From an uncultured Agathobaculum sp. (GTDB taxonomy: Bacteria; Bacillota; Clostridia; Oscillospirales; Butyricicoccaceae): a stretch of 64,000 nucleotides of DNA. Each line of letters starts with the position of its first letter. The stretch's first letter is position 1. Below are positions 32,307 through 41,281 of the stretch, in pieces. The notes beneath the pieces were generated by a model. That model was not told the DNA's origin. It was given only the letters and a program-made list of their open reading frames with translations, and made no database searches. Location: the NCBI RefSeq assembly GCF_944380975.1, contig NZ_CALWJK010000005.1:1-64000 (forward strand), in the 5' to 3' direction. Both the position numbers and the translations under genes were made by a program.

Positions 32307-32586
32307 ACTCGGAGAGGCAAAGCCTTTCAGCAGAATTCTTTGACCGCCCTTCCCCTGTCGGAAGGCGCTAAGGCCATACGGACAGCCGGGTCAAATGCCG
32401 CACTTGGCAACTTTGTTGCCTTATTGAATTTTATAAGTTGGCTGACTAAAAGCCGTGTGCCGCGGGCGCATCACACTTGTGAAACAATCAATAAGAGTAG
32501 TAAAAGTAGATTCTTGCTATATAGACTCTTTCCTCTTCCAGATACAGACGGTCCGGAACCGCCCGGACAAAGAGAGAGATTGCCTT
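32307..32586 (+). ncRNA. Structured leader RNA upstream of speD (unassigned)
   Basis: About 280 bases of non-coding, hairpin-rich sequence. Visible pairings: closing stem GAGGCAA (32314-32320) with TTGCCTT (32580-32586); TTTGACC (32340-32346) with GGTCAAA (32389-32395); inside it CCTTCC/GGAAGG with loop CCCTGTC that can pair with GACAG nearby (pseudoknot candidate); GGCAAC-ttt-GTTGCC; CTTAT/ATAAG; GTGTG/CACAC; AGAGT/ACTCT; GTCCGG/CCGGAC. An intrinsic terminator follows immediately and then speD, so this is either a cis-acting attenuator (riboswitch-like) or a separate small RNA with its own terminator. It does not match SAM-I, c-di-GMP-I, T-box, 6S, tmRNA or RNase P consensus by eye. Confidence 0.6.
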
Positions 32587-32650
32587 CCTCAAGTGGAAAA
32601 GTACGTCCCGCCGATCGCGGGGCTTTTCTTTTGCTTGAGGATTTTTTATT
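32587..32650 (+). terminator. Intrinsic terminator / attenuator before speD
   Basis: CCTCAAG and CTTGAGG form the outer stem with an inner GAAAAG...CTTTTC stem, followed by ATTTTTTATT. It ends 20 bases before the speD start and its 5' arm abuts the 3' arm of the leader closing stem. Confidence 0.8.
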
Positions 32651-32669
32651 GATGTGAGGATAATAAGAT

Positions 32670-33434
32670 ATGCAGAACAAACTCAGACTCTACGGTTTTA
32701 ACAACCTGACCAAAGCGCTTTCTTTCAATATTTACGACGTGTGCTACGCCAAAACCGAGCGCGAACAGCGCGACTATATCGCGTATATCGATCAGCAGTA
32801 CAACTCCGAGCGTCTGACCGGCATTCTGGAGCGCGTCACCGAAATGATCGGCGCGCATGTGCTGCATATCTCCAAGCAGGATTACGACCCGCAGGGCGCG
32901 TCGGTCACCTTCCTGATAGCGGAGGAGCATATGAAGCCCGCCCCCGAGCCGGACACCATCGTAGCGCATCTGGACAAGAGCCACGTCACCGTGCACACCT
33001 ACCCCGAATACCATCCGGACACTTGCCTTGCAACCTTCCGCGTGGATATCGACGTGGCAACCTGCGGCGAGATCACGCCGCTGTCCACGCTTGACTATCT
33101 GATCGGCTCGTTCGACTCGGATATCATCACCATGGACTACCGCGTGCGCGGTTTCACGCGCGATATCGAGGGCAAAAAGCTGTTTATGGACCACCACATC
33201 ACCTCGATTCAGGACTTTATCGACCCCGCAACGCTCGACCGCTATGATGCGTACGACGTCAACGTCTATCAGTCCAACCTGTTCCACACGCGGATGCTGC
33301 TCAAAGAGGTCGATTTGCAGAACTATCTGTTCAACACCGATATCTACGAACTGCCCCCCAAGACGCGCCTGAAGATCCATTCCGACCTGCGGCGCGAAAT
33401 GATTGAGATTTTCTCGGGCAAAAACATATACTAA
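32670..33434 (+). CDS. speD: S-adenosylmethionine decarboxylase proenzyme
   Basis: 254 residues, the E. coli-type (class 1A) length. The self-cleavage site is [13 protein letters not shown], giving the pyruvoyl group at Ser104; the catalytic Cys lies in [12 protein letters not shown]. It makes decarboxylated S-adenosylmethionine, the aminopropyl donor for SpeE. GAGGATAATAAGAT precedes the ATG. First gene of a five-gene polyamine operon preceded by a long structured leader with a terminator, so transcription attenuation is likely. Confidence 0.95.
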   Translation: MQNKLRLYGFNNLTKALSFNIYDVCYAKTEREQRDYIAYIDQQYNSERLTGILERVTEMIGAHVLHISKQDYDPQGASVTFLIAEEHMKPAPEPDTIVAHLDKSHVTVHTYPEYHPDTCLATFRVDIDVATCGEITPLSTLDYLIGSFDSDIITMDYRVRGFTRDIEGKKLFMDHHITSIQDFIDPATLDRYDAYDVNVYQSNLFHTRMLLKEVDLQNYLFNTDIYELPPKTRLKIHSDLRREMIEIFSGKNIY

Positions 33435-33461
33435 TTAATCCCGCCGAAAGAAGGCTTGACT

Positions 33462-34922
33462 ATGGATCAGTCCCGTGTGCCCATCAAAGAGGCGCTCGAA
33501 CACTTTAAGGATATGCGCATTGTGCCGTTTGATGTCCCCGGACACAAGCGCGGACGCGGTAGCCCTGAACTAACGCGCTTTCTGGGCGAGCCGTGCATGA
33601 CGGTCGACGTCATCTCCATGAAACCGCTCGACAATCTGTGCCATCCGGTCAGCGTCATCCGAGAGGCAGAAGAACTCGCCGCCGAAGCCTTCGGCGCAGC
33701 GCATGCGTTTTTGATGGTCGGCGGTACGACCTCGTCCGTGCAGTCAATGGTCTTGAGCGTCGTTGCGCGCGGCGATGAAATCATCCTGCCCCGCAACGTG
33801 CACCGCAGCGTCATCAATGCGCTCGTACTGACCGGTGCGATCCCGGTCTACGTCAACCCGCAGATGAACGACCGGCTGGGCATTTCGCTGGGCATGTCGG
33901 TTGCGGACGTCAAGGCCGCGATCGAAAAGCACCCATCCGCCAAGGCGGTGCTGGTCAACAACCCGACCTATTACGGTATCTGCTCCGACCTCAAGGAGAT
34001 CGTGCGGCTGGCGCATGAAAAGGGCATGAAGGTGCTGGCGGATGAAGCGCACGGCACACATTTCTACTTTGGAGAAAACATGCCGGTGTCCGCGATGGCA
34101 GCTGGCGCAGATCTCGCCTCGGTTTCCATGCACAAATCGGGCGGCAGCCTGACGCAGTCGAGCTTCCTGCTGTGCGGCCCATCCATGAACGCTGAGTATG
34201 TCCGCCAAATCATCAACCTGACGCAAACCACGTCCGGCTCGTACCTTTTGATGGTCAGTCTGGACATTTCGCGCAAAAACCTCGCGCTCTACGGCAAAGA
34301 TATCTTCCGCAAGGTGACGCACCTGACCGAATATGCCCGTGACGAGATCAACCAGATCGGCGACTACTACGCCTATGGCCGCGAGCTCATCAACGGCGAT
34401 ACGGTCTATGATTTCGACGTGACCAAGCTTGCCGTCAACACACTCGATGTCGGTCTTGCCGGTATCGAAGTATACGACGTGCTGCGCGACTTTTACGACA
34501 TTCAGACCGAGTTCGGTGATCTGGGCAACCTGCTCGCCTATGTCTCGGTTGGCGACCGCGAGCGCGATCTGGAACGGCTGGTTGCGGCGCTGGCGGATAT
34601 CCGCCGCCGCTACAAGCGCGATAAAGCCACGCTCATGCGGCAGGAGTATATTTCGCCGCAGGTGGTCGCCGCCCCGCAGGAAGCCTTTTATGCGGACAAG
34701 CAGACGATCGCACTGGACAACTCGGTTGGGCGCATCTGCGCCGAATTCGTCATGTGCTATCCGCCCGGCATTCCGATCCTCGCCCCCGGCGAGCGCATCA
34801 CCCGTGAAATTCTCGATTATATCCGTTATGCAAAAGAGAAAAACTGTATGCTGCTCGGCACCGAGGACCCGGATGTGAACAACTTACAGGTGATCCGGGG
34901 CGTTATCAGCCCCAATGACTAA
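33462..34922 (+). CDS. speA: Arginine decarboxylase (SpeA-type, Orn/Lys/Arg decarboxylase family)
   Basis: 486 residues, the short aspartate-aminotransferase-fold form similar to Bacillus SpeA. FDVPGHKRGRG at the N-terminus, GTTSSVQSM, the PLP Lys in SVSMHKSGGSLTQSS (about 225) with preceding ADEAHGTH, and a C-terminal PPGIPILAPGE motif. Converts arginine to agmatine most likely; lysine or ornithine activity in this fold cannot be excluded from sequence. Start ATG 33462 eight bases after AAGG. No agmatinase, agmatine deiminase or ureohydrolase gene is in the operon, so the next step is missing here. Confidence 0.88.
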   Translation: MDQSRVPIKEALEHFKDMRIVPFDVPGHKRGRGSPELTRFLGEPCMTVDVISMKPLDNLCHPVSVIREAEELAAEAFGAAHAFLMVGGTTSSVQSMVLSVVARGDEIILPRNVHRSVINALVLTGAIPVYVNPQMNDRLGISLGMSVADVKAAIEKHPSAKAVLVNNPTYYGICSDLKEIVRLAHEKGMKVLADEAHGTHFYFGENMPVSAMAAGADLASVSMHKSGGSLTQSSFLLCGPSMNAEYVRQIINLTQTTSGSYLLMVSLDISRKNLALYGKDIFRKVTHLTEYARDEINQIGDYYAYGRELINGDTVYDFDVTKLAVNTLDVGLAGIEVYDVLRDFYDIQTEFGDLGNLLAYVSVGDRERDLERLVAALADIRRRYKRDKATLMRQEYISPQVVAAPQEAFYADKQTIALDNSVGRICAEFVMCYPPGIPILAPGERITREILDYIRYAKEKNCMLLGTEDPDVNNLQVIRGVISPND

Positions 34923-34940
34923 CGTAAGGAGTCAAAATTC

Positions 34941-35798
34941 ATGCGATTAACCTTTACCGAAATGCACACGCCGACTGTCGGCCTGCAAATTCAGGTCGAC
35001 CGGCAGCTTTATACCGAACAGAGCGACTTCCAGCGCATCGACGTATTCGAGTGCGAGGAATTCGGCCGCTTTCTGACGCTCGACGGCTACATGATGCTGA
35101 CCGAGCGCGACGAATTCATCTATCACGAAATGATGGTGCATGTCCCGCTCGCCGTGCGGGGCGACGCGATCAAAAAAGTGCTGGTCATCGGCGGCGGCGA
35201 CGGCGGCTGCGTGCGCGAATTGTGCCGCTATCCGCACATCGAGCACATCGACCTCGTCGAGATCGACGAGCGTGTGGTCGCGGTGTGCAAGGAATTTTTG
35301 CCGACTGTGGCGTGCAGTCTGGATGACCCGCGCGTGCACATCCTCTATCAGGACGGCCTGAAATACATCCGCCGCATCGAGGACGAGTACGACCTCATCA
35401 TCATCGACTCGACCGACCCGTTTGGTCCGGGCGAAGGCCTGTTCACGATGGAGTTTTACGGCAACTGCTACAAAGCGCTCAAACCGGACGGCATTCTGGT
35501 CAACCAGCACGAAAGCCCGTTCTACAAGGGCGACGCGCTTGCCTGCCAGCGCGCGCACCGCAATATCGTCCATTCGTTCGAGCTATCCCGCCTGTTTCAG
35601 GCGCACATCCCAACCTATCCGTCCGGACACTGGCTGTTCGGCTTCTCATCTCGCGGCGTGCATCCGGTGCACGACCTCGACGCAGACGCATGGAACGCCC
35701 GCGGCATCGAGACCAAATACTACAACACCAATTTGCACAAGGGTGCATTTTATCTACCGAATTACGTTCAAAAACTACTGGAAAAAGTGGAGGAATGA
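34941..35798 (+). CDS. speE: Spermidine synthase (aminopropyltransferase)
   Basis: 285 residues. N-terminal beta domain with QSDFQRIDVFE and LTLDGYMMLTERDEFIYHEMM, then the Rossmann-type core with VIGGGDGGCVREL, VEIDERVV, IIIDSTDPFGPGEGLFTMEFY and NQHESPFY. Transfers aminopropyl from decarboxylated AdoMet (SpeD product) to an amine acceptor, usually putrescine. Follows the decarboxylase gene by 18 bases with TAAGGAG as ribosome binding site. The acceptor could be putrescine or agmatine given the neighbouring arginine decarboxylase. Confidence 0.94.
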   Translation: MRLTFTEMHTPTVGLQIQVDRQLYTEQSDFQRIDVFECEEFGRFLTLDGYMMLTERDEFIYHEMMVHVPLAVRGDAIKKVLVIGGGDGGCVRELCRYPHIEHIDLVEIDERVVAVCKEFLPTVACSLDDPRVHILYQDGLKYIRRIEDEYDLIIIDSTDPFGPGEGLFTMEFYGNCYKALKPDGILVNQHESPFYKGDALACQRAHRNIVHSFELSRLFQAHIPTYPSGHWLFGFSSRGVHPVHDLDADAWNARGIETKYYNTNLHKGAFYLPNYVQKLLEKVEE

Positions 35799-35801
35799 GT
35801 C

Positions 35802-37061
35802 ATGGGAAAAGCACTTATCATCGGCTGCGGCGGCGTAGCCTCGGTTGTCATTCACAAGTGCTGCCAGAACAGCAGCGTATTTGAGGAAATCATGATTGCC
35901 TCGCGCACCAAGTCCAAGTGCGACGCGATCAAGGAAAAGCTGGAGGGCACCACGCCCACCAAGATCCGCACCGCCAAGGTTGACGCAGATAATGTCGACG
36001 AGCTGGTGGCACTCATCGACGAGTATAAGCCGGATATCGTCATGAACATCGCCCTGCCCTATCAGGATCTGACCATCATGGACGCATGCCTCAAGTGCGG
36101 CGTCAACTATATGGACACGGCAAACTACGAGCCGGAGGACACCGATGACCCGGCATGGCGCGAAATCTACGAAAAGCGCTGCAAGGAAGAGGGCTTCACC
36201 GCCTACTTTGACTATTCATGGCAGTGGGCGTATAAGGAGAAGTTTGAAAAGGCGGGGCTGACCGCGCTTTTGGGCTCGGGCTTTGATCCGGGCGTCACGC
36301 AGGCCTACTGCGCTTATGCACAAAAGCACCTGTTCGATGAGATCGATACCATCGACATCCTCGACTGCAACGGCGGCGACCACGGCTATCCGTTTGCGAC
36401 CAATTTCAACCCTGAGATCAACCTGCGCGAAGTTTCCGCGCCCGGCTCTTACTGGGAAAACGGCCATTGGGTTGAGATCCCGGCCATGTCCATCAAGCGC
36501 GAGTACGACTTTGATCAGGTCGGCCAGAAGGACATGTACCTGCTGCACCATGAGGAGATCGAGTCGCTGGCGAAGAATATTCCGAATGTGAAACGCATCC
36601 GCTTCTTTATGACCTTCGGCCAGTCGTACCTGACCCACATGAAGTGTCTGGAAAACGTCGGCATGCTGTCCACTACCCCGATCGAGTTCGAAGGACATCA
36701 GATCGTGCCGATCCAGTTCCTTAAGGCGCTGCTGCCCGATCCCGCGACCCTCGGCCCGCGCACCAAGGGCAAGACCAACATCGGCTGCATCTTCACCGGC
36801 AAGAAGGACGGCAAGGAAAAGACCGCCTATATCTATAACGTCTGCGACCATGAGGAATGCTACCGCGAAGTCGGTTCGCAGGCAATCAGCTACACCACCG
36901 GCGTACCGGCTATGATCGGCGCCATGATGCTGATGACCGGCAAGTGGAACAAGCCCGGCGTGTACACGGTCGAGGAGTTCGATCCCGATCCGTACATGGA
37001 AGCGCTGAACAAGTGGGGTCTGCCGTGGCAGATCAACGAAAACCCGGCATTGGTGGACTGA
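35802..37061 (+). CDS. Carboxy(nor)spermidine dehydrogenase (saccharopine dehydrogenase family)
   Basis: 419 residues. Rossmann start ALIIGCGGVASVVIHKCCQ, and family blocks NIALPYQDLTIMDACLKCGVNYMDTANYE, GSGFDPGVTQAYCAYA, GGDHGYPFATNFNPEINLREV. The LYS1-like enzyme condenses aspartate semialdehyde with an amine (putrescine, 1,3-diaminopropane, or agmatine in the carboxyaminopropylagmatine variant) and reduces the imine with NADPH. It starts three bases after speE and overlaps into the decarboxylase gene spacing of one base, so it is co-translated with both. Presence beside speD/speE is unusual, as these are alternative routes. Confidence 0.92.
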   Translation: MGKALIIGCGGVASVVIHKCCQNSSVFEEIMIASRTKSKCDAIKEKLEGTTPTKIRTAKVDADNVDELVALIDEYKPDIVMNIALPYQDLTIMDACLKCGVNYMDTANYEPEDTDDPAWREIYEKRCKEEGFTAYFDYSWQWAYKEKFEKAGLTALLGSGFDPGVTQAYCAYAQKHLFDEIDTIDILDCNGGDHGYPFATNFNPEINLREVSAPGSYWENGHWVEIPAMSIKREYDFDQVGQKDMYLLHHEEIESLAKNIPNVKRIRFFMTFGQSYLTHMKCLENVGMLSTTPIEFEGHQIVPIQFLKALLPDPATLGPRTKGKTNIGCIFTGKKDGKEKTAYIYNVCDHEECYREVGSQAISYTTGVPAMIGAMMLMTGKWNKPGVYTVEEFDPDPYMEALNKWGLPWQINENPALVD

Positions 37062-37062
37062 T

Positions 37063-38193
37063 ATGAAATTTACCGAACTGCCTACCCCCTGCTTTCTCGT
37101 AGACGAAAATCGTCTGGTGCAGAATCTGGCCGTCCTGCGGGACGTAGCCGAGCGCACGGGCGCAAAGATCCTGCTGGCGCAGAAGGCGTTTTCCATGTTC
37201 TCGGTCTATCCGCTGCTGCGCGAATATCTGGCTGGCACGACCGCGTCCGGTCTGTATGAAGCGCGCCTCGGCCACGAGGAATTCGGCGGCGAAACACATG
37301 TTTACTCCCCCGCCTATGCCGAGGGCGAATTTCAGGAGATTTTACACTACGCCGACCACATTGTATTCAACTCGTTCCATCAGTGGAAGGCGTATGGCAG
37401 CCTTGCGCGCGCGGCGGGCAAGAGCTGCGGTCTGCGCGTCAATCCTGAATGCTCGACCCAGCCCGCGGAACACGCGATCTACGACCCGTGCAGCCCCGGT
37501 TCGCGTCTGGGCATCACGGAGGCGAACTTCCAGCCCGAACTGCTGACCGGCATCGACGGTTTGCACTTCCATACCCTGTGCGAGCAGAACGCGGATGATC
37601 TGGTACGTACGGTTGAAGCATTCGAAGAACGCTTCGGCAAGTATATGGAGGGCATGAAGTGGCTCAACCTCGGCGGCGGCCACCACATCACACGCGACGA
37701 TTACGACGTGGAACTGCTGGTCAAATGCATCAACGATCTGCGCGAAAAGTATAACGTGCAGATTTATCTGGAGCCGGGTGAAGCCGTTGTGCTGAACGCA
37801 GGCTATCTGGTCTCCACCGTGCTCGAAGTGATGAAAAACGGCAAGGAGATCGCCATTCTGGATACCTCGGCAGCGTGCCACATGCCGGATGTGCTCGAAA
37901 TGCCCTACCGCCCGCCGGTGTTCCGTGCGGACGAGCCGGGCAAAAAAGCGTTCACCTATCTGCTCACCGGTCGTTCCTGTCTCGCGGGCGACGTGATTGG
38001 CGAATACTCGTTCGACAACACGCTGCGCCCGGGCGATCAGGTTGTGTTTGAGGACATGGCGCTGTACACCATGGTCAAAACCAACACCTTTAACGGTGTA
38101 CCGCTGCCGCTCATCGCAATTCGCCGCGCGGACGGCACGGACGAAGCCATTCGCATGTTCGACTATGAGGATTTCAAAAACCGTTTGTCCTAA
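37063..38193 (+). CDS. nspC: Carboxy(nor)spermidine decarboxylase
   Basis: 376 residues of the alanine-racemase-fold (fold III) decarboxylase group. N-terminal TPCFLVDENRLVQNL, PLP Lys in ILLAQKAFSMFSVY (about 40), NLGGGHHITRDDYD, EPGEAVVLNAG and the subunit-interface RSCLAGDVIGEYSF. It decarboxylates the carboxyspermidine (or carboxynorspermidine, or carboxyaminopropylagmatine) made by the preceding dehydrogenase. One base after the dehydrogenase stop; last gene of the polyamine operon, followed by a terminator. Confidence 0.93.
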   Translation: MKFTELPTPCFLVDENRLVQNLAVLRDVAERTGAKILLAQKAFSMFSVYPLLREYLAGTTASGLYEARLGHEEFGGETHVYSPAYAEGEFQEILHYADHIVFNSFHQWKAYGSLARAAGKSCGLRVNPECSTQPAEHAIYDPCSPGSRLGITEANFQPELLTGIDGLHFHTLCEQNADDLVRTVEAFEERFGKYMEGMKWLNLGGGHHITRDDYDVELLVKCINDLREKYNVQIYLEPGEAVVLNAGYLVSTVLEVMKNGKEIAILDTSAACHMPDVLEMPYRPPVFRADEPGKKAFTYLLTGRSCLAGDVIGEYSFDNTLRPGDQVVFEDMALYTMVKTNTFNGVPLPLIAIRRADGTDEAIRMFDYEDFKNRLS

Positions 38194-38197
38194 TAAA

Positions 38198-38238
38198 AAG
38201 ACATCCCGCAGGTACTTCCCTGCGGGATGTTTTATTAT
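38198..38238. terminator. Bidirectional terminator between nspC and phoR
   Basis: ACATCCCGCA / TGCGGGATGT stem followed by TTTTATTATT; A-rich on the other side. Confidence 0.85.
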
Positions 38239-39890
38239 TCTGCTTTCGGAAACCGCAATGTAATCTCAGTGCCTTCGCCGAGCGTACTGTGCAGGTCAAT
38301 CTGTGCATGGTGCAGCGCCGCGCCATGCTTGACGATCGACAGTCCCAATCCGGTGCCGCCCGTCTGCTTGCTGTGGCTCTTATCCACGCGATAAAATCGC
38401 TCAAACACGCGCGGCTGATCGGCGGGCGCAATACCAATACCGGTATCCGACACACGCACAAATGGCGCGTCGTTCTCCTCACCTGTTTCCAGCGTGACCG
38501 AGCCATGTGTCTTGTTATAGGCGATTGCGTTGTCCGCAAGGTTAAAAATCATCTGTTCGAGCGTACGCCGCTGACCGGACACCGTCACCGGAGTGCCTTT
38601 CACATGCAGCGTGATCTTGTTTTCCGCCGCTTTGTGTGTCAGCCGATCACGCACAGTGCCGCACAATGCGCTCAGCTCCACCGGCTCGAACGGCACGGGC
38701 GCACCTTCATCCAGCCGAGATAGGCGGATGATATCCTCAATGAGCGTCAGCAAACGCATTGCCTCGCTCCGAATCTTGCCCGCAAATCGGCCGATATCCT
38801 CCGGTCGGACGATGCCGTTTTCCATGATCTCCGCAAAACCCATGATACTGGTCAGCGGGGTTTTCAGTTCATGCGACACATTTGCGGTAAATTCTTGCCG
38901 CTGGCGCTCCGCCTGCTCGCGCTCGGTGATATCCACCACGAACAATACCGCCGCATGCCCCTGTCCTTCTCCGGCGACCGAGCTTGCGGTGAGCGAATAT
39001 ACGCGCCCGTCCTTCTCCATCCGGCCGTGCGCGCTTTCGCCGCCCAGTGCTTCCTCCACCACGCGGATATACTCCGCGTCGCGGCACAGCGTCATATAGC
39101 CGCCGGTTGCGCTGTCCTTGGGGAACAGCGCCCGCACCGCGCGATTGGCAAACAGGATATCGCCCTGTGCGGAAAAGAGCACCAGCCCCTCGTCCATCCG
39201 CGCGGTGATATCGTCAAATTCCGCCTGCCGCCGTTTGAGTTCGCCCAGCTGAGACGCAATCTTGTGGTTCTGCTTATCCATGCGGTGCAGCAATGGCGAA
39301 AGCTCATCATAGGCGTCGTTTTTCAGCGGCTCGTGCAGGTCGAGCGTCACGATCGGCTCTAGAAACACATGGGTCAGCCAGCTTGCCAGCAGCGCCGCCA
39401 CCAGCAGCGCCAACAGCACAATCAACACAATCCATGGGGAAGCGGTCGATAACGCGCCAAAAGCGCTGTCCGCCGTAGAAGAAACGCGTAAGACCGTACC
39501 GTCCGCCAGCCGGATCGCATAGTAATAGGTCTGTTCGGCCAGCGTATCGGACAAACGGCTGAACTCACCCACGCCTTTTTCCAGTGCCTCAGCAATTTCC
39601 GGACGCGAAGCATGGTTTTCCATCTCCACTGCGTCCCGCTCGTTGTCATACAGCACCGTGCCATCCGCATCCACCAGCGTGATCCGGTCAGCGTACACAC
39701 TGCCGATGCGCTGCAACTCCTGCTCATCCCCGGATGCCGTCGCAGCAGCGATGTAGTTGCATTCATTACTCAGACGCTCCTGCAAATCCTGCGTCAAGCC
39801 AGAATGCACTGCCACCAGCAGCAGGGACACCGTGACGATCAGCGTGACCAGCGCAGTGAGAAAAATACTGCCGAAAACACGCTTTCTCAT
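38235..39890 (-). CDS. phoR: Phosphate regulon sensor histidine kinase
   Basis: 551 residues. Two membrane helices (about 8-28 and 152-172) flank a ~120-residue extracytoplasmic domain; then a HAMP-like linker, a PAS domain at about 225-325 (DGLVLF-type ARMDEGLVLFSAQGDI), HisKA with His340 (FTANVSHELKTPLTSIMGF), and HATPase with NLADNAIAYN and GGTGLGLSIVKH. Pairs with PhoB, whose stop overlaps its start (ATGA). The location at the end of pst-phoU-phoB supports phosphate sensing through PstSCAB and PhoU. Confidence 0.92.
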   Translation of the reverse strand: MRKRVFGSIFLTALVTLIVTVSLLLVAVHSGLTQDLQERLSNECNYIAAATASGDEQELQRIGSVYADRITLVDADGTVLYDNERDAVEMENHASRPEIAEALEKGVGEFSRLSDTLAEQTYYYAIRLADGTVLRVSSTADSAFGALSTASPWIVLIVLLALLVAALLASWLTHVFLEPIVTLDLHEPLKNDAYDELSPLLHRMDKQNHKIASQLGELKRRQAEFDDITARMDEGLVLFSAQGDILFANRAVRALFPKDSATGGYMTLCRDAEYIRVVEEALGGESAHGRMEKDGRVYSLTASSVAGEGQGHAAVLFVVDITEREQAERQRQEFTANVSHELKTPLTSIMGFAEIMENGIVRPEDIGRFAGKIRSEAMRLLTLIEDIIRLSRLDEGAPVPFEPVELSALCGTVRDRLTHKAAENKITLHVKGTPVTVSGQRRTLEQMIFNLADNAIAYNKTHGSVTLETGEENDAPFVRVSDTGIGIAPADQPRVFERFYRVDKSHSKQTGGTGLGLSIVKHGAALHHAQIDLHSTLGEGTEITLRFPKAE

Positions 39891-40573
39891 GCGTGCTCTC
39901 CCATACGATAGCCGACACCGCGCACGGTTTCAATCATCGAGCCCGCTGTACCCAGCTTTTGCCGCAAAGTGCGGATGTGTACATCCACCGTTCTGGTTTC
40001 GCTCTCGTTGCCGTACCCCCAGATATTCTCCAGCAGCACGTCGCGCGTCAGTACCGCGCCGCGGTTTTTCATCAGCAGACAGAGCAGCTGATACTCCTTG
40101 AGTGTCAGCTGTACCTCCTGTTCCCCGACGAAAACGCTGTGTGCGCGCTCATCCACACAAATATCGCCCGCTACCAACGGACAGGCGGCTTCTTCGCCGT
40201 CTGTCCCGGCCTGCGTGCGGCGCAGCACCGCACGGATACGCGCCACCAGTTCCATCATGCCGAACGGCTTGGCAACATAATCATCCGCGCCGCTGTCCAG
40301 CCCAACCACTTTATCATACTCGGTGTTCTTCGCTGTCAGCAGAATGACCGGGATACCTGCCGTCTCCTGCGCGCCGCGCAGACGGCGCAGAATGCTGATG
40401 CCGTCCTCACCCGGCAGCATGATATCCAGCAGGATCAGCTGCGGCTTTTTCTCGCGCAGCGCCGCAGAGAGCGCGCTGCCATCCTCCAAACCACGGGCTT
40501 CCATGCCCGTGTTTTGCAGCGTATAGACGACCAGTTCCCGAATGCCTGCATCGTCCTCCACGCAATAAATCAT
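39887..40573 (-). CDS. phoB: Phosphate regulon response regulator
   Basis: 228 residues: receiver with VEDD, Asp50 (LLDIMLPGEDG), LLTAKN and AKPF, plus a C-terminal winged helix ending in VRGVGYRMGEH. PhoB/PhoP-type transcription factor binding PHO boxes, a run of which is seen upstream of pstS. Starts 60 bases after the phoU stop and overlaps phoR by 4 bases. Confidence 0.93.
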   Translation of the reverse strand: MIYCVEDDAGIRELVVYTLQNTGMEARGLEDGSALSAALREKKPQLILLDIMLPGEDGISILRRLRGAQETAGIPVILLTAKNTEYDKVVGLDSGADDYVAKPFGMMELVARIRAVLRRTQAGTDGEEAACPLVAGDICVDERAHSVFVGEQEVQLTLKEYQLLCLLMKNRGAVLTRDVLLENIWGYGNESETRTVDVHIRTLRQKLGTAGSMIETVRGVGYRMGEHA

Positions 40574-40633
40574 TGCGTTTCCTCCTCAGTGGCCGCCCCC
40601 GGCAGCCATTTCCAAACCTTTTTGCTGTATTGC

Positions 40634-41281
40634 TTACTTTTCCTGCGCCTTGTGCGTGCCGGTGATGGAAAACTCCACCCACTCGGCAATATTGGTCGCG
40701 TGATCCCCAATGCGCTCCAGATACTTGGCGATCATCAGGATATCCAGCACTCGCTCGCCGTCCTCGGAGTTTTGTGAGATCTCCGCGATCAAATCCTTTT
40801 TGCACTCGGCAAACAGGTTATCGACCACGTCGTCATATTCGATTACGCTCCACGCCAGCGTCAAATCGCGGCGCACAAACGCGTCCAGACTGTCGGTGAC
40901 CATCTTAATGGTCGCCTGCGCCATCTGCTCGATATGCGCGTTATGGCCGCACGCACCGGACAGATAGGTGACAATTTCCGCAATATCGCTCGCCTGATCG
41001 CCGATGCGCTCGATATCCGTAATCATTTTCAAAACGGAAGAGATCAGGCGCAGGTCGCTCGCCACCGGCTGCTGCTGCAGCAGGAGTTTCAGGCACATGG
41101 ACTCGATCTCGCGTTCCTTGCGGTCGATCTCCTGATCGATGCGGATGGCGGACGCGGCCAGCTTGGTATCGCCGCCGAGCAGCGCCTTGACCGAGCTTGC
41201 AATCGCGTTTTCGCACAGCGCGCCCATAGCGATCAGTTCGTTGTTCAGCTCCAAAAGCTGCGAATCGAAACGGTTTCTCAT
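40634..41281 (-). CDS. phoU: Phosphate signaling complex protein PhoU
   Basis: 215 residues, two three-helix-bundle repeats. [20 protein letters not shown] at the start and the repeated ERIGDQASDIAE / ERIGDHATNIAEW metal-cluster motifs (E/D-x-x-x-D) are diagnostic. Negative regulator linking PstSCAB to PhoR. Start shares one base with the pstB stop (TGATG). Confidence 0.97.
   Translation of the reverse strand: MRNRFDSQLLELNNELIAMGALCENAIASSVKALLGGDTKLAASAIRIDQEIDRKEREIESMCLKLLLQQQPVASDLRLISSVLKMITDIERIGDQASDIAEIVTYLSGACGHNAHIEQMAQATIKMVTDSLDAFVRRDLTLAWSVIEYDDVVDNLFAECKKDLIAEISQNSEDGERVLDILMIAKYLERIGDHATNIAEWVEFSITGTHKAQEK

Noticed and set aside
32310..32400. c-di-GMP-I (GEMM) or SAM-I riboswitch in the speD leader
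   Set aside because: GGCAAAGCC and GACAGCCGGGTCAAATGCCG recall fragments of the GEMM consensus, but the GAAA tetraloop stem and the order of conserved blocks are missing; no SAM-I core (GAGGGA..GCAACC) is present.
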